A stretch of 64,000 nt of DNA from Vitis vinifera (taxonomy: Eukaryota; Streptophyta; Magnoliopsida; Vitales; Vitaceae). Made by a program: the position numbers and the translations under genes. Shown piece after piece: positions 1-11,900 of the stretch; the stretch's first letter is position 1, and every line of letters begins with the position of its first letter. The stretch covers positions 21,455,501 through 21,519,500 of the forward strand of contig NC_081808.1 in assembly GCF_030704535.1 (NCBI RefSeq), given 5' to 3'. A model generated the notes under the pieces. It worked only from the letters and a program-made list of their open reading frames with translations, had not been told where the DNA came from and did no database searches.

Positions 1-133
1 TTGATATGATAAAGATATGAAATCTTTAAAATGGGGCAAAGAATGTTTTGTTTAGTTTCTGTTCAATTTTTTGACATTTCTATGCATTTTTGTTGTTATC
101 ATGTTTACAGCAAATGGTTTTATTTGATGGCAG

Positions 134-3100
134 ATGATTCTTCCTATTGCTGTTGAAGACGTTAAGCGAGAGGTCAAAATATTAGAAGCGCTTACCGGCC
201 ATGAGAATGTGGTTCAGTTCCATAATGCATTTGAGGATGATTCTTATGTCTATATAGTTATGGAGTATGTTTTGTGATTTGAAGCTTCTTACTAAAATCG
301 TTCTTTGGCTAATTGTCTGTGCCATTCATTTGATTGCTTTGTGTGCTATTAATTTATCTATTCTTTTGTTAATTCTCTGTATTGGCAGTACATTTATTTC
401 TCTCTTCTGTCTACTTATCCTTTTTTTTTTTTTCACAAAATTATTGTCTGTTATATCACTACCAACATTTTCCTGAATGTGGTTTCTTAATATCTCTTAT
501 TAGGTTATGTGAGGGTGGTGAATTGTTGGATCGGATATTGGCCAAGTAAGAATCTTCAACTCTTGGATATAATTTTATTGTTCCTGGGGTAAAATGGATT
601 CTCTGTGGTGCATCTTTGGCCACATCTTTGTGGCTAAATTTTGATTATAGTTCTTCTCAATAACAGCAGAATTGTCATTCTATTATACAGTTATCTTTAG
701 GACATTATTATTTAATACAGTGTTACTTATCTTTGCTTTGTTTCTTTGATCAGGAAGGATAGCCGTTATAGTGAGAAAGATGCAGCAAAAGTTGTAAGGC
801 AGATGCTCAAAGTTGCAGCTGAGTGTCATTTACATGGTCTGGTACACCGTGACATGAAACCAGAGGTATAATGAAGTTTGCTGGCACACATCAAAATTTT
901 GGCTTTAATTTGTAGCCATTATGCCTAATGGTGCTTCCCTTACATTTTTTTATCGCATGTAGAATTTTCTTTTCAAGTCAACCAAAGAGGACTCGCCTTT
1001 GAAGGCCACGGATTTTGGTCTATCAGACTTCATAAAGCCTGGTAAGTGAAATTTCGCCTTCTCAATATATGGACTTTGAAATCCATATTTTCATGGGTTT
1101 CTGTTGTTCAAACAATTACAACATATGCTTCTAGCTTTTGAATTGGAAAAACTGAATATGAATAAACACAGGGAAGAAGTTTCAAGATATTGTTGGTAGT
1201 GCCTACTATGTTGCTCCTGAAGTATTGAGACGGAAATCGGGACCTGAATCAGATGTCTGGAGTATTGGTGTCATTACCTACATTTTGCTCTGTGGGAAGC
1301 GCCCCTTCTGGGATAAGACTGAGGATGGAATTTTCAAGGAGGTGCGGTGCATTCTTAATTTTGGATACTGACTATCTTTTTTCCTGTTTTCCCTGGGACT
1401 AATACTGGTTGTTTTACTTTTTCTTTAATTTGGTATAAAGTTGCATGTACATTATAGGCTTGTACCAATCTTTGCCTCACATGTTAATTTGTTCACAAAA
1501 TTACCTCTTTTTTCAGCCAACAATTATCTTTCACTATTTACGCTCAAACTTTTAGCTTCGGTACATTTTGTATGAAAGGAAAATTAGACCAGCACCATTA
1601 CAAAGGTTTTTTGTTTCCATTTTCTCCATTCATTTCCTGAGCCATGTTACGTTCGTCGATGAAATCTTTCTTGAGTGTTTTTCCCCCTCTATATTGGATG
1701 TTCTGTTGTGCTTGTATTTTTTCTCTTCCTGAGTATGCTTATTGGTCTGCCTAACATCCAGGTCCTTAAGAACAAGCCTGATTTTCGCCGCAAACCATGG
1801 CCAACCATAAGCAATGGTGCTAAAGATTTTGTAAAGAAGTTACTAGTGAAAGACCCTCGGGCAAGACTTACTGCTGCTCAGGCCCTATGTGAGTATCCAG
1901 TTCTTCTCCTGGAGAATATAAATGATGATTATTACAGTCTACTGGAAATTGGAACATGTGTCTTAACAAAATACTTCTTGTGTTGGTTACTGAAGTTTTT
2001 ATCAAGGCTGCTTTCTTTCAAAGTTCTTTCATTATGGTTATTATATGTGATCTATGTTGGACTGTTATGGTTTGCCTCTATGTTTTTTGCCTTCTGTGTT
2101 TGATTTAGCATCCTGACTGGGAATAACTTTTTCAGCACATCCATGGGTTAGAGAAGGAGGAGATGCCTCTGAGATTCCGATTGATATTTCTGTTCTGTCC
2201 AACATGCGTGAATTTGTCAAGTACAGTCACTTGAAACAGTTTGCTTTAAGGGTATGGTTTTCTTTGTGAGATCTTTGTGGCAGAATATACATAATTGTTT
2301 TCATTACTGGTCAAAAAATGATGTCTCCTGCTATAGGCATTGGCGAGCACGCTTGATGATGAGGAACTGGCTGATCTTAGGGATCAATTTGATGCTATCG
2401 ATGTGGATAAAAATGGCTCTATTAGCCTTGAAGAAATGAGACAGGTTTTTTTTTTTCTTTCTAATTCTACTTTTGTTTCTCAAGCCTAGGATGTTGCAAC
2501 TCTACAATTTAATATCCATCCTTGAACAAATGTCAGTTTCATATGAACAGGGACTTCTTTTTCCATTTTTTCATAACAGAGATGTTTCCTATACAGGCCC
2601 TTGCTAAAGATCTTCCTTGGAAGATGAAGGAATCACGAGTTTTAGAGATTCTTCAAGCAGTAAGTATATATTTTCCAGAAAAAGAAACTTCCAGTTGGTC
2701 AGTTGATTATTCATTTCATCCTTGCAATTTTCATCTATAATGTTATAGAGTTTTCTCCATTTTCCCCCACTAGAAAAAAAAAAGGAAGAATCATTGGAGG
2801 GTGATCATTAGCGTTATTTAGAACTCCTAGAGAAACCAACATTTCTGGAACACCCTACTCCACATTTGGCAACTTGACAAATGTTCATCACCCTACTTCC
2901 CTCTTTATGTTGTGGATATTTTTTCCTTTCTATGGTCTGGTATCCTAATGGGAGCTACCATTTGCCTGAGGCAGATTGACAGCAATACAGATGGGCTTGT
3001 GGATTTTACCGAGTTTGTTGCAGCCACTCTACACGTGCATCAATTGGAGGAACATGACTCTGATAAGTGGCGACAGCGGTCACAGGCTGCTTTTGACAAA

Positions 3101-4292
3101 TTTGATGTGGATAGGGATGGGTTCATAACCCCAGAGGAACTTAAACTGGTGAGTTTTATACCTTATATTGAATCTCCAACCACCCAGCCCAATCCTGCAC
3201 TCACACTGTTCAAGGGTTTAATTCCTTTTTTAGTAATTAGTACATTCTGATTGGCTGAACACAAGAGACAAGGTCCAGATTTTGGCTGAGATCCAGCCAC
3301 TAACGATCCACCACATGATTTTAACAATTGTTTCTTGTAAAAAATAAGAAATTTGTGGTGAGATTTTGGTGTTAGTAGTTTTCTAAGCCATTATTTTTGT
3401 GGGAGTGATATCCCAATAATTCTGTTCTCCCGTGCCAGTGAAAATCTATGCCCATTAAATCTTGCAAAGAAATAGGCCATGAAAGCTAAGCAAAAAGGTT
3501 ATATGCTTTGCTTTCAAATCATGCTGGACTTTTGGAACCTGGATTGCATCATTCAATTGGACCATGGGCACCGATCAGTCTACCTGGGTTTCAGGTTTTT
3601 GGTTGACTTGTTTTGGTCAAAGACAGACTACATATAAACTACTATTAATAATGTATCCCTATCAAAGCATACCATACGTGAATTATAGGTTCATGCCAAC
3701 GACATTAGAATATATAGGTTTTCCTCTATAGACTTTCCTGGTACTATTTTTATCATATTTACATATATTTTCAGTATGATCTATAAATATTTATTGACTA
3801 GGATATCTTCACTTGAAAATGGAAGAATCAAAACCCAGATACTTAAATAGTTGAACACTTGATATGGGATGTCAGTCACTCATCAGTATATTTGATGTGC
3901 TAAATAATGCTTGGAAGTGTTATAGTAGTCCTGTCATCCTGTTTTGGCAATATGAAAACTTTACTAGCTGGGAGCTGGTGAGTGATTGCTGGCCCGTTTT
4001 CCCTGGGGTGAAACCCCATCTTGTGTTTTTCCTGTAGACAGCTTCATGTGCTTGGTTTTTGTGATCTTATTATTTTTTGACATAAAGACACGGCCTGACC
4101 AGAGATTGCTTCATTTTTGCTGTGTAGCACACGGGCTTAAGAGGCTCAATTGACCCACTGCTAGAGGAAGCTGATATTGACAAAGATGGGAGGATAAGCT
4201 TGGCAGAATTCCGAAGGCTTCTAAGAACAGCAAGTATTAGTTCGCGACAAGTACCTAGCTCATCTGGTTTTCGGAATCCTCGGAAAATTTAG
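134..4292 (+). CDS. CPK28: Calcium-dependent protein kinase, subgroup IV (CPK16/18/28 type), 5' partial
   Basis: Ser/Thr kinase that couples Ca2+ binding to phosphorylation, usually at the plasma membrane. Exons read by eye: 134-264, 504-545, 754-865, 963-1041, 1172-1341, 1762-1888, 2136-2251, 2337-2444, 2597-2659, 2975-3148 and 4128-4292, all GT-AG and in phase, giving 428 codons plus TAG. The N-terminal part, with any myristoylation site and the ATP-binding glycine loop, lies left of the window. Seen: RD-type catalytic loop HRDMKPEN (exon 3 into 4), DFG (exon 4), SAYYVAPE activation segment (exon 5), autoinhibitory junction near LKQFALRAL (exons 7-8), and four EF-hands: [12 protein letters not shown] (exon 8), [12 protein letters not shown] and [12 protein letters not shown] (exon 10), [12 protein letters not shown] (exon 11). 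The basic C-terminal tail after [12 protein letters not shown] is typical of the group that includes Arabidopsis CPK28, a regulator of immune signalling and stem growth. The exact paralogue within CPK16/18/28 is inferred. Confidence 0.93.
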
Positions 4293-5419
4293 ATGTTAGT
4301 GGGTTTTTTTAAGGTTGGGAGAGAAGAAAGGGGCGAATAGAGGTGGGAGAGTGCACTTTTGTGGTTTGTTTTCTCAGATTTACGTCATTTGAAAATTGTA
4401 ATCGATCCTGTATGTGCCCTTATCTGCGTCTGTCTTGATAACAATCCTGAAGAGCCTGTTTGGAAACTCAAGTAATCACTGATGGGAATCCGCAAAGGCC
4501 TCAAGAACACAAAGGGTGTTTATGAGTTGGTATGACTTCCACTTCCATGCATGTGGCTCCTCTACCACGATGGCTTAAAATGTTTACACTAGTGTACATC
4601 CTTCTTACCGTCAGGGGTTATTTGCTTGTGCCCTACAAAATGTTAAACGTGTGACTAAATAAATTATTAAAGAAAATTTGTTGTATTAGAATTCATTTTA
4701 TGTACTTCCATATTCTGATCTCAAACCCAGCTTATCCGAGCAAAATTGGCATAATAATCCCCATTATTTGATTTGGGCTTGTTGACGGAACTGAAAATAA
4801 GGTATCTGGATTGATTTTAAAAGTTGTCAAATGGCCAAATGGTTTCTGAACAGAAGAAAGCCTTCCTACTTGTTTTGTTTTGTCCTTTTTTCCAGGCTCG
4901 GAGAGTAAAAACAGAAAACCAACACCTCGGTAACCCAAGTGGGAAAATTCATGAGAGGTAAACGACCGTGGGCATTGTCAACTGAACCAAGAAATTTACA
5001 ACTGATAAGTTTTACGTGTTAGAGAGCTGGGCACCTTCGACATACATAATTTACAAATGGATGAATCCAACCTGACCAACTATTGTAATTTTCAACTAGC
5101 AGTCTCTCAACCTTATAGGGGGGTGAAGGCAGACTGAAGATATTTTGTTTCTATTCAGTTCCAATCAAAACGGGGAACACCATCTGCCCTAGTCCTCCTT
5201 GATGCCAAGATAAACCAAGTAGCAACGTATTTCCCTTTTATCCCTTAGTAGCACAACAATCTCCTCTCTTCTATAGTAGAGACCCCATTAGGAGGGACAT
5301 TGGAATTTAGGGCAGTTGTACCCAAATCCAGAGTGCTAGTACCAGTTTGTCACAACAAATCAAATGCTACCTTGAGAGGTTAGCAGTTGGAGATGGTCCA
5401 TGGCACATTCAACCAGAAA
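4293..5419. other. Convergent 3' flanks of the kinase and bHLH genes
   Basis: Sequence between two stop codons of genes that face each other. It should hold the 3' UTRs of both: the plus-strand kinase to about 4.7 kb, and the minus-strand bHLH gene from 5419 leftward. I see no further coding potential; the short minus-strand frame at 4732-4938 has no recognisable protein features. Confidence 0.5.
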
Positions 5420-8400
5420 TTACTTATCAGATTTTGGGAGGTCACCCACACTGTTGGAGGAGCTGTCCTGGAGAGCTTGAGAAGAAGAATACTTGCTTGA
5501 ACAGCTTCCATCTGTAGCACTTCTTTCCTTCCTTTGTGATTGTTTGCCCTTCTTTTCCCCTGTCAGCAAATCCTGCACAAACACAAAATTCAGTTATATT
5601 TTCTATCTTTAATGTGCTTGGAGTTTCTGCAATGGGTTCCTGTTACAGATCAAGCGAAATCTAACCTGTTGTGATGATGATCCAGGTGTCTTTAGTTCAA
5701 GGTCTGTTGCCACATCATTAGATTCATCGCATTTTTCAGTGTTGCTGCTCCTTTCACGATCTGATGACTTGCTTTTGGAATCTGGTTTGCTTGACACATG
5801 AGAAGCAGATGCATATTGGGCAGATGGAACTTCAGTAGGAGGATTAGCAGGAGTTTGATATGGAATAAAAGTTGAACAGGGATTGGGGATTCCACTAGGA
5901 TTCTGATTTCCAAAGAAAGGAAATGGCTGTAGAGATGGATGCATGGGAATTGGACCAGAAGGAACAGGCACAGGAACTGGATAAGAATAGGGTGAAGGAC
6001 CCATGACAACAGAAGGATCGATTGGAGCCCATGGAAACATGACCCTGAGCCTTTGCTGATATTGAACATTAAGATTGTCAATATCAGACTTTAGAGCTAC
6101 CTTTTCTTCTCTTAGTTCATTCTTCTCCTGCACTAGCTGATTGTAATAAAAAGAGAACATTAGCAACTGATGAGGCAGGTGACCAAATGGGCCAATAAAA
6201 TTGGGAAAAAACATTAAAGAAATACCACCTCACGAGATTCTTCAGAAAGTGCAGCACACTCAACTTTTAGTCTGTTGACTTCAGCAGTCAAATCCTTCAG
6301 CATTTGAATTGTATCTGCAAGGATGGTTGCCTTGTCATTCTTGGGCCTATCTGGGTCTGCATTTGAACTTTCTGTTAGTTAAATAAAAGCACTTTAAACT
6401 TTCTAAGGAAGGATTATGAATAGCAACAGTTGAGGAACACAACTGTACAATGATAATACTCATGTTTCGTAGGCCAAACAAATGATCTAGCAAGTGCTGG
6501 AGGGATGATCTGACAACAGATAAGCAAACACAAGCTCTGAATAAAATGAACACAATAAACAGACACCTGGTTTACATCTCTTAGTTATCAATCATAAATT
6601 GGTGGTACCAAATAAGGCAGATGCACTTATGCACATTGATAATGTTCACAATGACTGTAAACACAGTCCATAATACAAGATGAATGGATCTTTACTTGAA
6701 ATTTCTATGGTCAAGGAAATGAACAAAACTAACTAGTTTAAAGAACCTATTAGGATCAGAAAAAACAAGACAATTTGAAGAGAATGACAGGGACTTGAAA
6801 AAATGGATCCTGGAAATCAGGGAATTTTCTCAGGTGATGATCAGCTAGTCACATTTAGCAGAATAATATATAATTCAGACAAGATAATAAAAGGTGATGA
6901 TGGCCAAGCTACTAACCCATGAGGGCAACTAGAGATCTAAAGCCAAACATGGTTGACATAAAGGAAACTGTAAAGCAGAAGGAAGTTGAATTTGAAGAGA
7001 TTCTAAGAAAAAGTTGCAACCTCTCTTCCTTATGGTTAAACCCAAGACTGCAACACCACCAAGTGTCAGGAGACAAAGTGGAACTGGGAACAGAACCAAA
7101 AGCATTATAATAAACGCATTAAAAGGAAGAAAAAGGGCTCAATGCAATCTTAGAGCAGAGTTTGAATTGCTGTTCTGGAGAAACACAATAGTCAGGATGC
7201 ACTCTTTTAAACCACCGTCTAAGGGTAATAAAAAAAATGACACAATAGCGCATCAGCACAAGATTGTAACAAAAAAGCTTTACTCATTCAAACACCAATA
7301 AGAAAGAGTACATGTGATCATTAAGTATTATTCCTACATCTGCTTTCTTGTTGAACCAGTCTGAAGTTAACATGAATTTTTGAACTGTTTACCTCCCTTG
7401 TATTTGTAAGATAAATAATCAATTGGCCTTATGTCTTCCCAACTTCAAATTGCATTGCTCCTCCTTAGGGTAAGACCATATTTATCATCTCATAATTGCA
7501 TGAGAACCTTTACATATGTATATGTTTCATGCTTAAAATGGCACAAACATCTCAATCAAATGAAACCAACATCTCAATATCCTTCATAAAGAGCCCAATC
7601 CAACCCTTACATTCAAACAGAGAGCTTCCTCCCCTAGGTCACTGGTGAGTCTAATTACAGTATGGAGCAGTTACCTAATGTGTTTCCCAACTCAAGAAAA
7701 TGCTCATTCAGTCTGTCCCTCCTTAACTTTTCACGGTCTGCCTTCTGAACTTTTCTTGCTGCAATTGAATCCTTTGCTTCCACTTCAGTTCTTTGTCTGC
7801 AAACCCCAAATAAAGAGATTTAAAAAACCAAAAAAAAAAACACGGAAAAGCATTAAGCGGCATAGTAAAGAAATAGCAAATTATTCTTCCTAATCCACTA
7901 AAAAAACACAAAAATTGCAAACCCAAGTAGGGTTACAATTTGCTGGGGTTTTCTTTTTGCCTTTTTTCGAAGAAAATGTAGAACTTCCAAATTCTAATTA
8001 AACTATGTCCCAAACACAACAAAGTTACATTTCATAAATGTCAACACAAACATCCAATGTAATAAGAATAAAGCTACAGACACAAACTGGCTCTTGGACA
8101 AGCTTCTAGTCTCTCTAGTCCCGTCATAATGCTCACGTTACCCATGTAAAATCAAAATTCACTAACATTCTTCACTTGAGCACTTGTAATTCCTAAAATC
8201 CAACCTAATCTCCTGACTCTCTGTTCGGATTATTCTACTTAACAAATGTCGAATCAACGTTCATGACCATGAACTTGCGAGGGTGAAAAATCCATCCTCA
8301 TCCCATACATTCCATCAAATACAATCTGAAAAATTCAGAGGGCAAAATCAGAAAAATCATCAAACCTGGCTTCCGGCAAGCGATTATTGGAGGAGGGCAA

Positions 8401-8475
8401 CGAAAGAGGATTGGAAGGGGCTAACTCTGGTGCAACTGATTGCGTGAAATCATCAGCTTTCCACTGATCCATCAT
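5420..8475 (-). CDS. bHLH121: bHLH transcription factor of the bHLH121/URI type (iron-deficiency regulator)
   Basis: Transcription factor of subgroup IVb. The Arabidopsis relative (URI) pairs with subgroup IVc bHLH proteins to switch on iron-uptake regulators. Five exons on the minus strand: 8366-8475, 7675-7796, 6229-6356, 5666-6136 and 5420-5572. Together they make 984 nt, in phase at every junction, giving 327 aa (family member about 340). The start is the first of two adjacent ATGs (8475, 8472), before DQWKADDFTQ. The basic region and helix 1 (QKADREKLRRDRLNEHF) are in exon 2. Loop and helix 2 (DPDRPKNDKATILADT) are in exon 3. A leucine-rich coiled coil follows (LKVECAALSEESRELVQEK). The long Pro-rich C-terminal domain in exon 4 (PVPVPVPSGPIPMHPS, FGNQNP) and the acidic/Ser-rich tail ending in DLPKSDK are characteristic. 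The gene is head-to-head with APE2 and tail-to-tail with the kinase. Confidence 0.93.
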
Positions 8476-8948
8476 AACTCTCTCACCTCAATTCTAGGGT
8501 TTCTGAGTTTCCTGCGGCTTTCATCGCTGACATTCAACACCTCGTGCTCTCCACGAGAGGCAGCGCCAATCTGGATCAATTGTTGTGCCCTCCACGTGGT
8601 TTCTTATCCATTCGGATTTCACCCTTGTGGGGACCACGCCAAATTTGGCGCGGGTCTACGGTGTAGCTGTTGTACCAGAAACCTCCCCCTGACGGGTTGC
8701 CTCCGGTTTGTCAGCGTGATAATTAAATCAAGTCACGGAATTGAGCGTAATAATTCAAAACTTTGGGGATGTAAAGGGAAAACGATGGAAGTGTTTGACA
8801 ATTCTGAAACGACGTCGTCTAAATACCCCTTTTAAACGACGTCGCTTCGAGTTCTGTCTCTTTATCTCAGGGGAATACCTCGCAGCCCTACCTTGGTCCG
8901 TCGGTGATCGGAGGAGTAACGTTCAATCTCCGGCGAGCTCATGGTGCC
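8476..8948. promoter_or_regulatory. Bidirectional promoter between bHLH121 and APE2
   Basis: Only 473 bp separate the two divergent start codons, so both 5' UTRs and promoters must share this stretch. It contains two near-identical ACGT-core motifs, AAACGACGTCGT at 8807-8818 and AAACGACGTCG at 8834-8844. Each holds the palindrome GACGTC, and they lie 27 bp apart. ACGT palindromes are bZIP-type binding sites in plants. No clear TATA box was seen on either side. Apparent open frames here (8440-8835, 8741-8968) are not protein-like. Confidence 0.6.
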
Positions 8949-11900
8949 ATGAAGATAGTGACTTATAACGTGAATGGCCTAAGGCCACGCATCTCTCAGT
9001 TCGGCTCTCTCCTCAAATTTCTCAGTTCCCTCGACGCCGACATCATCTGCGTTCAGGTGCTCCGATTTCTTTCTCTGTATTGATACTCTATAAATTCATG
9101 TTTTGGATCAATTATATCGTTTTCGAATGCAGGAGACGAAGCTATCGAGGCATGAACTGACGGCAGATGTGGTGATGGCGGATGGATACGAATCCTTCTT
9201 TTCTTGCACCCGCACGAACAGCAAAGGTCGGGTGGGCTACTCCGGTAAGTGTTTGTGAAAATGATTCGACCAGAATTTGTGCACATTACTCATAAACCGG
9301 TATCATTTGATTATCATCACCAGTTGGGATCCAATGGTCGCTTTATCTTATAAGTTTCATTCCGTTATTTGTAATTAGCTTGCAGGAGTCTATGTATTGG
9401 GGGAATTATTTGAATCCTCGGGATTTTTAATCCTTTATTTATGTAGGTGTTGCAACATTTTGCCGTGTGAAGTCAGCATTTTCGAGCACTGAAGTGGCGT
9501 TGCCAATTGCAGCAGAAGAAGGCTTCACCGGCCTCCTTGAAAAGTCTGGAGGGTTTGGAACTGGAAAGGATGAAATCCCTGTAAAAGCAGAAGGTCTTGA
9601 AGAGTTTGCCAAAGATGAGCTTCTCAAGGTTGACAGTGAGGGCCGTTGCATTATCACGGATCATGGTCATTTTGGTGAGTTAAACATGATATTGATCAAT
9701 TAAGCATCATACTGGAGGCACCACGAAATAGGATATTGTATTATAGTTCGTGGGATTAAATTTCACTATCTTAAGTAATTGCCTACATAGATTGTTGAAG
9801 CCTTGATTCTTAGTGTTACTGTCAACCAAGGTATATCAGATTCGAAGTTGGATTTTTGTTTCCTCTATGATTTTCCGTATTGCAGGTGTTGTTTCAAGTT
9901 TTCATGTTTGAGAAGGCTTAATCTTTAAGTTTGTATGTAAATTTTCAATGGAGCTGATTATGGGAATTGGCCAGTTCTTTTCAATATATATGGGCCCCGA
10001 GCTGACTCTGAGGATACAGAAAGGATTCAGTTTAAGCACACTTTTTTCCAGATATTACAGGTAGCCTAATATTCTTCCTCATATTTGAGATAATGGGCGG
10101 TGAAATTTGAGAGTTTTATTCTGTGTAAAATCTTGTTTTTGGGTGTTATTATTTGTACTTACTAAAAAGTTTATGCATGAATAATTGTGTTATATCTTTA
10201 CTTCTTGTGTGAGCATTTCAAATTGATGATGTGCCTCTCATGTGCCTAAATGCACTTGTAGCTAACTCTGGAAAATTTGTATTATCTAAGGGATTGCAAT
10301 TTCTTGGGATTTGTCTTCTTTTTTGGTGTTGCATGAATCACTAGAATGTTAGTACTTAGTACAGTAAACCTTGATAAGTAAATGGTCGATAAATTAATGA
10401 CCTAGCCAAATGCATAAGATAATAATTTTTTAGAAATTCTTAAGGGTTCAAGGAAATTTAGATTTAATAATTGATAAAGTACATAAAAATTAGCAAACAA
10501 AAATTTATAATATAGTATTGAGTAATTATTTACAATTTTTATTTTCTTAATTCAACTCTTTCACAAAATATGCATCCAAAGTTATCTGTCTTTTCTTTGT
10601 ACTTGAAACCTTTATCTTCTAGTTGAAACTTTTTTTTATCTTCAGGACATTAAGTTTTGACACCACATCTCTTCCTTTTAAGAATCCTTTTATCTGCTAC
10701 AATTAATGACCATCTCTCTCTCTCTCTCTTTCTTTTTAGAGTCTCTTATGCTTTTATCTATTAACTTTTGATCACTTCCATTGTTTTTAAATATGTAAGT
10801 CATACATGTATAAGTACTGTATTGGAAACATAATATTCCCTCTAAATAATGATGCATGTCCTGTTTCTGTAGTCAGTCATTGATTGAATGGCCATCTGTT
10901 TTTGTGGAAATGAAGAAAGTGCATTTTAGCTGCCTTTGTAGCATCACGGAGGGTCTTGTTATAATAATTCATCTTCATACTCTGTGATTGATATCGGTAA
11001 GCTTTGTTGTAGAAAAGATGGGAGACTCTCCAGCAGCAGGGGAGGAGGATATTTGTTGTTGGTGATCTTAATATTGCTCCTGCTGCTATAGATCGCTGTG
11101 ATGCTGGACCAGATTTTGAGAAGAATGAGTAAGTTGCTGGCAAATTTCTATGTAGTGCCTTTACCACCCTCAACCCTAACTTCCCCCAACCATACACCTA
11201 CACAAATGTGTCTATGTTTGGAGTTGTTTTATATATATGTGTGTGTGTGTGTCTATATATATATATGTGTGTGTGTATTCTATTTTACAATTGATTTAAA
11301 TATGGCTTAGGACAGGCAAAACCTAATAGTATTTTCTCACATATTTGATTTACTATATGAATCTTCTTGTAGGTTCAGGAGATGGTTTAGATCTATGCTA
11401 GTGGAATGTGGAGGCCCTTTCTTTGATGTTTTTAGAGCAAAACATCCTGACAGGTTTTTGGCTGATACTTGGATTGAGATTCAATTTGGATTTCACCAGC
11501 GTTGTTTTTATATTATACACTGAACACTTGAATTAATTTTGAAGCTCTCGTCTTGTAATATTGGTTCATTAGCTGTAGCATTTAAAATTTGTTGTTTGTT
11601 CTCTATGACTTGAATTTTGGGTAATATTTATTATTTCTACAAAGGTTAAAAACTCTTCACCAATCACCTTTTTGTGTTCCCATCTGGATTTTTCTACAGA
11701 AGAGAAGCATACACATGCTGGTCATCGAGCACAGGTGCAGAGGAATTCAATTATGGGTCAAGAATTGACCATATTCTCAGTTCTGGGTCATGCTTACATC
11801 AAGACCATTGCCTGCAAGATCGTATCTTTGTTACTTGCCATGTTAAAGAATGTGACATATTGACTCAGTTTAAGCGATGGAAGCCTGGAAACAAACCCAG

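Noticed and set aside
2912..3250. Long open frame around kinase exon 10 as a separate gene
   Set aside because: Only 2975-3148 is exon; the flanks are intron read-through and lack kinase or EF-hand sequence.
8440..8968. Open frames across the bHLH121-APE2 promoter
   Set aside because: They overlap both genes' 5' ends, have no protein-like features, and fall in the shared promoter.
9885..9920. Apparent APE2 exon after TATTGCAG near 9885
   Set aside because: It reads into a stop within a few codons; the acceptor at 9974 continues the family sequence (FNIYGPR) in phase.
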